64,000 nucleotides of DNA from positions 6,318,206 to 6,382,205 of the forward strand of contig JAAONU010000018.1 of the NCBI GenBank assembly GCA_012932295.1. Reading direction: 5' to 3'. The notes beneath the pieces are model-generated. The model was not told the DNA's origin. It ran no database searches and worked only from the letters and a program-made list of their open reading frames with translations. A program made the position numbers and the translations under genes. Shown piece by piece: positions 34,638 to 46,600 of this stretch. How positions within the stretch are numbered: position 1 is the stretch's first letter; every line of letters begins with the position of its first letter. Origin of the DNA: Cyclina sinensis (taxonomy: Eukaryota > Mollusca > Bivalvia > Venerida > Veneridae).

Positions 34638-37600
34638 GTAATTACATTGTTCTCTTTATTCTTTGATGCAATATTCACATATATTTGGTCTTGTGGATAG
34701 GAAGCTCCCTTTTGAGGTGTGTTTGAGACCCTATGTAAGCTCGTAATTTATGAAACTTAAAAGTTTCTTACTAGCCTAGCAACCCTAGTACTTATACAGT
34801 AGGCACTAGGTAACAACCATCTGCTTTATTTTAGTAAATTGATTTATCTGCTTCAATTGTATTCTCATTTGACAGTTAAAGCAACACTTACAAAGACATG
34901 CATTTTATACTATATATTATATATCATAAATATGTATGGGTGGATCAGTGGTCCAGTGGTAACGCACTGGACTGGTAACCCAGGGGTCCTGAGATCGACC
35001 CCCCGCTCCTCGACCAACATTTCTAAATGTCTTTCCGATGAGATGTTAAACCAGTGTCCCATGTATCAGTGCTGTACACTAAGCATGCAAAAGAACCAAG
35101 GGTGTCTCTGGAAAGGGATGCTTTCTGTAAGTATCCACAACGACATAAAATAACTAATCTCTGCAGGGGGCGTCGGTCATATGGGCAACTGGTACCGACA
35201 ATAAATAAATTCAGATAGATAGAAAACAACCTTCTTTATCATGACTCATATAATTATGGTCACAGCATACTAGCCTAAACAAACTTCCTGCGTAATAGCT
35301 ATACTTTGTACAGTTTTGGTTTACAAAGAGGCATGTGTTTATTGAAAATTATTGTACAAAAGAACTTTAAGGTCCATCACATTCTCAATGCTACCTCAGA
35401 ATTAACTGGATACTCACTTGTATTTTAAACTGTAATAGTTGTGAAATGTTGAACTTAGGAAAAAAAGCTTGTATGTATTGTATATCCTTTAATCTTAGGG
35501 TCACAGTTCATGGGTGTGCAGGCCATAGTTTATACATTTTTCCATAAATGACCCATTTTGCCCAAGTATCATCTTGTCTGAATTGTTATGTCTTGTCTTA
35601 CTAAGGCCAACTTTTTTATTAATTGTTTTATAAGATTTAAAAAAAAGATATTTTTTTGTGTGTGTGGTGCTGGGGGTGGGGGGCATGGGGAGGAATAAAA
35701 ATAAAATTATACGAGTCAATCAAAAAAATAAAATCTGTATATTTTTTCTTGTTTGTTTGACCACTGAAAATGAGATATTAATTATATTGCTCAGTATTTA
35801 ATATGCAATTAATACCCTGATTGTTTTCAATATGAGTTTATTAGAGGGTGTGAGTGATTCAGAAGCAGATTGCCAGTATAATTATAAGAGTTCAGTACAA
35901 GTCTTCAACCAGATTTGGTCTGTCTGGTGGTACAATGGTTGGGGGTCTCCCTGTCTGTTAATTATAATATATGTAATTAGAACAAAGATATACTTGTATG
36001 TATTCCAGATGCAGTTGATAAAGCAATTAATTATTCATGATGATATTAACTAATTTACAATCATAGATTTCAAAAAGTGTTGATCTAAGGGAAAGTGTTT
36101 CTTTTAAGAATTCTGTTCTGGAACCTTTGTTCATATTTTAACAAAGAAATAAACAAAGACTTTATGAAAATGTGACAGTTTTGACAAATTGTTCATTTCT
36201 GTGACCACCTGCATATGCTAATAGCAGATTTTATCAGGTTCTTGTCACACATATTACATGTGGGACATCTGTTTTATGGAACTTACAAAATTTCACATTT
36301 TGACAAAAGGAAAAATTAGAAGTGAAAACCACTGCAAATGACAGGATGTAAGGGAACTGTGAAATGTGCAAGAGCTTTTTTAGAATTTGATAATACAGTG
36401 TTATTGTTTACCCTGTTTCCTGGGATATGTCTGTGTAAACACATTTAATTCACCAGGGGATTACTGAAATAGGTTTTTATCAAAATATACAGATTGTAGT
36501 AAATAGAGTATAGACTCTGGTAATTCAAGGTGGTAGAAATTTAATGTGATTGAAATTGTGTTCTTCTTCTAAAAGGATTATAAAAGCCTGTCAGATACAT
36601 AATGGGAGATTGATTTAATGTTGATTTACTGTTGTTTTGTGAAAAGACAGGTGACATTGTAAAGCCCTTTCATTATAACATTGCTGGATGTGTAACTTGT
36701 TGTATCTGTTTTGATATGACTGAGTAAAAGGGCAATAAGTTTCAATGCAGAGATAGCTAAATTCTTCCAAAGTGATATTTGTGGGAAAAAGTGACATTTG
36801 AGATACTTTGCTAAGGTAACTTCAAAGATGAGGTGTTTATTTTTGACACTGTCTGTTACCTGACAATTACAATGTTAATTACCTAATTGCCACTATTGAT
36901 TGCATAGATTAAAGTCATCAATTTTCAATAATTGGTTAACAAAGGGATGGTAAATAGTTTTGTCAAACAAGTGTGTGATTAAAGGATGGTATCACTGATA
37001 AGGGGCCATCACAAAGGGAGCACTTGATAATTTGCCAATGCTTGTCATTCACAGTTGAAATAATGTGTTGATGGAAGGGCACCTAAATTTACTTTAATTA
37101 TCATTTGTGTCTGTGGTATCAAAAGGAAGTGATATTATGATTTTTATCTTAATAAACAATCTGGAAAAAAGTAAGAAAAAGTGTGAAAAATGTGATTTTC
37201 TGTTGTGTAGAGTTATAGCTCAGGTTCTCAACTGGATATATCAGTCATTCTGTGTTAAACCTTCAGATGTGCTAGTTGTTCTTTTAACTGTTCTCTGTTC
37301 CCTGAAGAATTGTTTTATGTGGATTTTATGTAAATGATTTATGACAATGTGTATAAGGTGTGCTAGAGTTCTAAGTTCAGCTGTGACTGATCCAGGCAGT
37401 GGTGTATCAGCGTCTCAAAGTGTTCTTAGAAGAATATATGAAGTGACAAATTTCGCAGCATCCAGTGTAAAATATCTCTCTGGAATTGTGTTTGATGTGA
37501 CATGTGTTTCTATACTCTTTGGTGTTTCTGCATTAACTGTTGTCTCCAGAAAACCGTCATCCCTCAGGAAAAGAAGAAAGGTAACTAAAAATGTATATTC

Positions 37601-40600
37601 AACTGTGCAATTCAGTAGACAAACTTGTTTATTATATCTGAGATATCTGCTAGAAATTTTTAGCTTTTGTTCAGACAAAAATTCTTTGTTATATTGAGTA
37701 TAAATTGTAAGGGATAATCCAAAAATTGTCTGTGGAAATATTTTTTATCTTTCCTGTGCAGTAACATTATTATTGAAAGCCAACTATCAGAATCTTTAGT
37801 ATCATCAAGGCCCCTTGATCTGTTAGACTGATAAAAAGTCAGCTTTGAAGTCATTTACATGTCAAGAGTTAAGTGGTTCTGTAGATAAGTAACAGATATT
37901 ATGTAAGGGCTTGTTGATATCCATCTGTCTACCCTAATCCACTGACTAATGCCCAACAAGCTGCCATAAATCAGTCATATGATAAGAATTGTAGCAAATG
38001 TGTGGCTTGATATGAATCTACCCCCCATCCCTCACCACATGGACACTGTGTGAGAGATTTATTTTTTGTCAGAATCACCTTGTCATTTGACTTTTGCTCA
38101 CAAAGACTATAAGTCTTTCCATTTAATTTGCATTACAAGCTTACTCTTTCAATAATCTCCCTGTATTTTCATATAGAGGAAGTTTTGTTCTTACCATATA
38201 TAATGTTAATCTATACCATGTGTAAATGTCATTCACATTTTTGGCCATAAAAATAAGTTTTAGCGTGTAAAAAGGAGAAAGGACATCAGCTCATGGCTGG
38301 TTTGTGTGTTATATCTATATTCTCAACCTTTTTACATTATATGCTTAGCAGTTAGCGGCAGAAAATCAGACTAAAAATTCCTGTTTTCAATTTTATTAAG
38401 AAAACATATCATTGCCAATTAGTTTAACAAGTTAAAAAAGAACAGATATTAAATTAATTAACCAAATGACTTTGTTATTGGCTACCTGGTTTTGCATGCA
38501 TTAAAGCTCAGGAAAAATTATTAATGATTTCAGTGTTAGTACTTAGGGATGACATCTTGTTGAAACATAACTTAATGAAAGTCTGTTGTAATCTTTTAGG
38601 GAAAGAGATAATAGTACACCTTAATTAAACAAGAATGATTTTTTATTTGTTTATTTATAGAAACCATGCATGTTTTAACCTCTCTTTGAAGCCTCCTGAA
38701 GTGTGTCATGTACATTATTGGAAGACAACAAAAGAAATTGATCACCAATTGTTTTTGATTTTGGTGAACTTGTTATTTGATAGCATGACTAAACAGACGA
38801 AGGTGAAACTTTCCATGGTACATTTTTTGAAGAAAAAGGGAATATTTAGGATTCATATGTTCATCATTCGAGCAGAAAAAATTGAAATAAGTAAACATAA
38901 GTGGTTGACAAATGGAGGAAATTATTTTCTTATCGTAGTGCTTTGAAATAAAAATGCGTAAATATTGGGAAAGAAATACTAAGAATTGAGAGTGACAGTG
39001 GTGTTGAATTGTAAATGGAAGTTGTATTTGTGGCATTAATTGTAATAGTTTTCATTGTTAGATGTCTTCTTTTTAGTTCATATACGAGAATTAGAAGTGA
39101 CCAAAGCTCAGACTGTGAAATGAGAGTATTGCATAATGAACGTAACTTTGGTCATAAATGACTGGGTGGATATGGAAAATTTGCCAAAAACAATGATAGA
39201 TGTTTTAAATGGCATGTTTAAGGATAATCGTGACTTCTCTTGGCGTGTGCATGGTATGCACGATAAAGTTGTGATGAATATAATGTGGTCAAATACAAAT
39301 GAATCAAATCCTGACTTCCCACAGAAGACTTTTACGCTGTCGTCTGCTGCTAATGTAAGCTGCCGATTTTGGAAAATGTGCCTTGTTTTGTTGATTTCAG
39401 AATTCAAAATAGACATTTTGGTATCTAATGACAGTAATTTTGACTTGTTTGTGATCATCCTATTAAGTAACACAGTCCTGCTTTTCAAAGTAATCAAGAC
39501 TGTACAAGAAATTTTGCCTTCAAAGTCAGCTAACCAACCATTATGATGATTTACCCAGAATTCAGTAGACCGTCCTTGTTTCTTACAACATTTCAAGTGT
39601 TGTAGCAAGTCTATGAAGCTGCAAAGCATACTTTGAAAATGATTTAAGATTTTGTAGGTCATAACCTTATAAAATAAAGTTACCCTTCTGTTGTCTTAAG
39701 AGCACATAATCTTCAGACCTTTAATGTTTCTTCAGGTTGATGATATCAACTGAATTCATGTTGTAATGCATTTCTTGCCTTATTTCTCTAAAAACTATTT
39801 TAGCAAATTGACACATTATTCTGCCTGCAAATGAAATGTCTACTTGATAATAGTTGATGTTTATCTGCACTGCATTTGTAACAGCCCAAATAATTGTACA
39901 ATTTTCATGTCATTGTATCACAAACATGTCTGAAATAGATATCAGAGATAAAGTTCATAGTCTAAGAAGAAAAATTGAATGTCTTTATCTGTTTCGACTA
40001 TGAATATAAATTGCTTAATTACAGATCAACTCATTAAATATAAGTTATTGAAGGAATATAATTAGAGACCCTGGAAATTACTGTGTAAAAGTTGATGTTG
40101 GTATAATTGTTGATTGTATAAAAAGTGTGCAATGATTTATTCATTGAAAATCTGATGTAAATTATAAGCCAGTTAGTTCAGTATGGTAGTTAATTTTAAA
40201 TTTATTGCTTTGTTTGAAAAACAGATGTAAAGTCTGTTGGAAAATGGTGTGATTTTCCAACATGGTATTATTAAAGACATATTTTAGGATAATAAAAGTG
40301 ATAGAGTGATAAAGATAAGATCATGTCATTACAGACTGCTGGATTACCACCACAGAGCTCAGCTGAAGACAATACTTTGAAAACTACTGTTCCAGCACAT
40401 CAGCCTGTAACCCCACCCACTGCTGTGTCAGAGAAAACAGTCATCCCTGAGGTCAGGGTAGAGACAGTCACAGACAGGAGGGAAGGGCGTAAAGTGAGTT
40501 TGTTTGTTGACAGTGTAATTCTTAACATTTGCCCAAAATGACAATTTTCTTCAAGAAATCATGATCAGTTAGTTTTAGATTTTATATAGGCTGATTTTAT

Positions 40601-43600
40601 CTAAGATATCTTTAAGATATAAAATGGTTTACTTAATTTATCCCCCATACCAATTTGAAGTCACCTTTTTATAGCAATGATAATGTAAAAGGTTGCATAC
40701 TGTTTTAAACTTGCAAAATGTTTTGAATGGGGCTTTCCATTGCCTTCAAACCAGGAGGCTGATTTTGTTAAGAAGATAACATCACAACAAACATTCCTAC
40801 TGATTTATCTCACTGTAAAAAAAACATTCTGTGCTAGTGATTGTCATATGTATCTTTTAAATTCATTATAAATTGATTTTTTTCTGGCTAGGTGCTGCCC
40901 CCTATCCCTGATAGTGAAACGGAGGCTGAGATGTCAGCAAGTGTGAACAGTAAAAACAGTACAATGACTGGTGGCAGTGGTAATGGCCAGTTTAGACTGG
41001 AATATATCCTTATGAATGAATAGTATGTATATTAATTGGAACTTTACAAGGATGGAATGCATTCTGAAAAATCCCAGGCTCTAAAAGATCCAAATTCATG
41101 CATGTTGCGTCTTAGATAACTTTAGAAAAAGACAAACAATACCCAAAGTATTGATTCTCTCGTGCAGTTGTCAGAGATTGAATTAATATGCTGAAGTCGG
41201 TTTGCACTCAGCTGTAAAAATGCATATAAAATAAATTGTCATTAAGTTGGCGAAATGAATCTTGTTATAATGCAGGATAAACATTAATTCATTGCAAATG
41301 CCTTTCATAGAGAAAACTGACCAGAAATTAATTATTCTTGATCTATATCAAATATGTTAAAAGTCAGATGGCTCATATACAGTAAGTCAAATTACTGTCA
41401 AAAGAATTGCAATATGGTGGAATTACGGATTCCTCTATACATTTTGTACTTTTTGCTAGGAAAGTAAGGTTTGATGCTACAAAAAATGTGATGGAAAAAA
41501 AAAATATTATCGGTTTGCCACAGATATGGATAAGTGCCTGTATCGGTGAATATGTAAGGGACTGAACAATATATATTTTTTTAAATTTGTTTTTTTAACT
41601 GTACACTGTAATAGGTGTCTAAAGTACTGGTTGTGTAGGTGAATGAAGTAAAAAAGAATTCTTTAAGTCATACAAAGGAACAAAATAGTGATAATTTAAT
41701 GAAGTTATTTATGACATGTATACTGATTGTAAACATTACACTTTTTCAGCAATATGTTACACAAACAGAAATTACCAGGCATTTATGTGATACCTTCAGC
41801 ATTGTCTCCCCTTAGTAAGTAGATTCAGGACTTTTTGTTCAACTGTTTGCTTAGTGGTATGTTTAGATGGTCGGTATCAGAAATTGTAGTTCTGACCTTT
41901 AAGTCACAAATTTTAGTACTGTTAGAATGATTAGTTATATTAAACTTTAATATTCTTCCTGTTGGTACAATATCTGATCCGTTTACCATGAAGTAAAAAA
42001 TCTTACCTGGTAGTATTATATATAAACTGTCTCTGCAGTAGTTTAAAATGGAATACTTCAGAATATTTTTACAGAAATATACATCATAGAGACTATTCAA
42101 AATTGTCCATATTTGCATTATGACGTATTTCCTGCACAGCACTGATTTGAACGTTGGTTCTTCGTTATTTAAAAAATTATTTTCTTGATTGAAACAATAG
42201 TACTTTAATACCAATACAGTTATAAGAACATGTTTTCCTGCCTGCTAGAATCTTTCCTAACAACAGTTCAACAATTACACATATGAGGAAATATTCATCT
42301 TAGTTTTCTGCCTTTCAGTATGGAATGGTGTAATATTTATTCGACAAGGACTCTACCAAGAAGCTGTGTTCAGATTTAACCTCAACATTCCTGAGAACTA
42401 CCCCAACGGGGAATGCCCTGTAAGTAATATAACTTCTTTAGACCTACATATTTTTATATACCAATGATTATTATGTTGTTTTATGAAGATACAGTTGGTA
42501 TTATGAGTACACTTAAAGTGAATGAAATACTCATAAAGAACATTGCTAATTCGGAAAATTATAAATCAAAAAACTGGCATTGGTATTTGACACAAGTGAT
42601 CTAAAAAAAGTTTAGATGACAAAGCAAGATTTACTTAAAACCCTTTTTGAACCTCATATTAAAGATCTGTTTCTAAACTTAATGGTTAGAAATAAAAAGT
42701 GATTAGAAATTTGGAATTAAGTTTTGAATTAAGCTAGTCATTCAAACAGGTCAAATTGACCAGAAGACAGTGTTGAAAGTATTGAATATAATGTTTGTGT
42801 GATGTTAAATGTAAGAATTTTGTTTTAATATACATGTTTCTATATTTCAGAGAGTATTTTTTGAGTTCCCAGTCTTCCATCCTGTAGTGGATCCCAAAAC
42901 AGGAGAACTGGATGTGAAAAGAGAATTTAAGAAATGGAGGTGAGTTGAGACTGACTGTAAAACCTAAGTATCAAGAAAAAGTGAATCAGTAAAGTGAAAA
43001 GAGGGAAATAATGGGACTACTTAAACATATCATGGTACTAATATCAGAATTCTGTAGTGAGAAAGACCTTAACTAAATAGTTAATGAAAACTATCCTAAG
43101 CAGTAATTTCCTATCACACTGCACTACAGTTTTTCTTATGATATGAAGTAAACTACATGTAGGTCTGTGAATTAAATTATGTACTTATATTATTTCAGAC
43201 GGAATACCAATTACTTGTGGCAGGTGCTTTTGTACATACGTAGAATTTTCTTCAAAATAGACCCAAAGTGTCCTTCTAATACAGAGGCAGCGGAATTGTA
43301 AGTTCTTCCTTTCATACACTGTGCACAAACCATAATTCAATTAGATGAATAAAATAAAAGGTAATCTAGAGGTCTGAGTTGAAAAATGGTGAAGAAACTT
43401 CTTAAGATTTTAGCTTTTTTTTGGCTAAAGGCTTTTGTACTTGTCAAATGAAGTTTATCTGAGGTTGTGCAAAATTGGAATAATAATAAAAGTAGATAAC
43501 ACCAGTAATGTCTTATATTCTACAGCCTTTGGTGGGGAAAAAGGTATTTATTGAGGGTTGAATGCAAAATAGTGCCATCGTCTTCTTTATTTCGTAGCAG

Positions 43601-46600
43601 TTAGAATATATTCATTCACCCTTTGTTGTATAATTTTGTTTGCATCAGTAAGATTTTAAAAGGCAATTTTTGAAACTTTGCCTTTTCTGGTCAATAAATG
43701 TTTGTCTTGATAATTTTAATATACCTTGGTGGACTACACTATACAAAACATTGTTACTATCTTGTAAAAGGGGTTTATTTTCATTTCAGATATGAACGTA
43801 ACATGGAACTGTTCCGAAAAAGGATAGAGGAAACTGTACGCTCAAGTAAAGAAGTGCTATATAACCCCATAGAGTCTAATGATGCCCACATGATTAGGTA
43901 GGCATGTGTAAAAAATGTACAGCAGGGAAAGGGGTCCATTACAGTTTCTTCCTAGGAAGGCTTGTTAGATGATTCATAGTCTGATATTCCATTGATGCAG
44001 TCTTTGAAGACAGTACAGATATCAATGCAAAAGCATATATTTGAAAAAGGACTGTGTCTATGCATTTAGAGTTTAGAGGTCGATAGTTAAGTTTGCTGCT
44101 GGGTGACTTAGCTGAGATAATGATGATCAGAACAGACCTAATACAGCCATTAGACTAAGAACTTTTGAAGCTGAAATGTGAAAGAAATTTCCATGTATGT
44201 TTTGATGCCATAGCTGAGAAAATAGTGACCATTAATGCCAAAGGGGCAATGTTTCCACATATTGTAGTTCTAATATTCTGTTTGAAGATATGTGCTTGCT
44301 TATTTTATTTTTAAAATAATCAGGGATTTGTAAAAATCATTCAGATTTTTGTTACATGTACTAGTAAGTGTTTTAATAAAATTGAAACCTTAATTCTCAA
44401 TTGGTTTTGTGCAGTTCCTGGGTCCTTTCTGTGTATTACACTTAACTGAGCTTTCTGGCTTCTGTTGAGATGTTCAGCTGTGATTATGCTCTGTTTGTCA
44501 TTCATTCACAATGTGCAGAATGACCTGCAAAATTGAAAACAATGTTAAAGTTAATAAAACTTGCAGTTGCAACTTAATTGATTTTTCTCAAAACATCATC
44601 TCTACAACTAGCATCAGCTTACTGCTGTTGCCAAGTATTTAGCTGTAGCTGTCCCCCATTCATAGGAGTACAAAACTGCAATGAGGTCAGATCTGAACCA
44701 GGTCACAGGGTCAAAGGTTAAACAGGAGAAATTAATTTGTATTTGAATTTACTCTCTTCAAATTAAAAAAAAAAAAGTCCCGGTAGTGCTAAATGTGACT
44801 GGTAGTTGCCTCTCATCCTTGGATCAGAGTCCAACCAAGGATGCAATTTTGATCATCTGATCAACTGATTTCTGTCTTTTGTTTTAGTGAGTTCAAATAT
44901 AAAAACTTAAATCTGTTCAACTACCCAGAAACAGTATGCATGGTCAGTCACTTCTATGCCATCAGATAGCTGGATGGTCTCTCTTAAATTAGTTGAAAAG
45001 AAATATATGAATAAATTCCAGATGTGCTGATGCTAAAGATATAGTTATGTTCATAAACTATGCAAGACTTACTGTATCATGGTCTTGGGTCTAAGTTGCT
45101 TTCAGTAATAGTCTTGATTTTTTAAAGAAGTTTACAAAGAGATATAAACATAAGATATAAGCTCCAATTACAAACAGCAAAGAAAATGTGTCCTAGGCTA
45201 TCATTATGTCCAGATTCTTCAAAGGTAATTTCTTTATAAGAAATACAGACTGGATTTTTAAGTAGGAAACATCACAAGATTTGAGATTTCTCTTGAAAAG
45301 GTCAAGGTATTTTTAGCCTACTTTGGTTCTTAAGCTATTAATATTAGACTTGGAACTGTTTGAATTTGTTGTTTGCATATTTATTTAATGCTTGAAACTG
45401 CTGTTGCATTACATGATGACAGTGTTCAGTAAGACAAATTAAAATCAGTTTTAATTACCTTTTAATTATCTTAATTTTCATTCTGGTGTTACTTCAGGTT
45501 TTCCCCATGGGACAGCAGTATTCATGATGAAGCCAAATCAGATATGCTAACACGCAAGGTAAAGTCGTCATCTAAATCTAAGTCAGGTAACTCTGTTGTT
45601 TTTGGTTTTAACCCATGGTTACTAAGCACCATCTTCCACAGTGCACATCCAAACATTCCTTTGCTGTCTTGAATATCACTGTCTGGCTACCTGACTTTAC
45701 AATAACATTTTTCCCTCTATATACATACAGAACAATATTTGCTTTAACCTAGAGTTAAATACAATGCAATGGGTTGATTTAATTGATAAAATTTTATTCA
45801 TTTTGTTTAGTGGTATAGATGTCTGTTTTTTAACCTTTACATTGCTAATATGTGTTTAAGCTGTTTGCTTTTTAGCTCACCTGAGCACAAAGTGCTCAGG
45901 GTGAGCTTTTCTGATCAGTCTTTGTCCGTCGTCCGTCCGTCCGTCCGTCGTCAACTTTTCATTCAAACGACATCTCCTCTGAAACCAATGGGGCAAATTT
46001 AATGAAACTTGCCTGGGATGTTCCTTGCATGAAGCTCTACCAAGATTGTTCAAATGGTTCTGGTCCATTGCATTTCTGGTTCACTGGAGCTAAAAATAGA
46101 TTTTATAAGTTGGATCTTTAAAAATCTTCTTCTCCGAAACCACAAGGCCTGGAGCTTAGATATTTGGTATGAAGCATCATCTAGTGGACCTCTACCAAGT
46201 TTGTTCAAATTATGTCCCTGGGGACAAAACTGACCCCACCCCAGGGGTCAGTTGATTTTACATAGAGTTATATAGGGAAAACTTGAAAAACTTCTTGTCA
46301 GAAACCACAAGGCCTATAGTTTAGATATTTGGTATGTAGCATTGTCTAGTGGACCTCTACTAAGTTTGTTCAAATCATGGCCTCTGGGTCAAAAATGGCC
46401 CCGCCCCGGGGGTCACTTGTTTTAAATAGAGTTATATAGGAAAATCTTAAAAAAATCTTCTTGTCAGAAACCGTAAGTTATAGAGCTTAGATATTTGGTG
46501 TGTAGCATTGTCTAGTGGACCTTTACCAAGTTTGTTCAAATCCTGTCCTCTGGGTCAAGAATGGCCCCGCCCCAGGGGCCACTAGTTTTACATAGAGTTA

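Noticed and set aside
39108..39662. 184-codon minus-strand frame in AKTIP intron 2
   Set aside because: It is largely antisense to the candidate plus-strand exon, with a T/S/F-rich composition typical of an antisense shadow, and no splice or promoter context.
45559..45588. Alternative donor for AKTIP exon 10 at AAGTCAG|gtaact
   Set aside because: It would end in phase 1 while the last exon starts in phase 0, shifting the frame of the conserved GLSWIKPG terminus.
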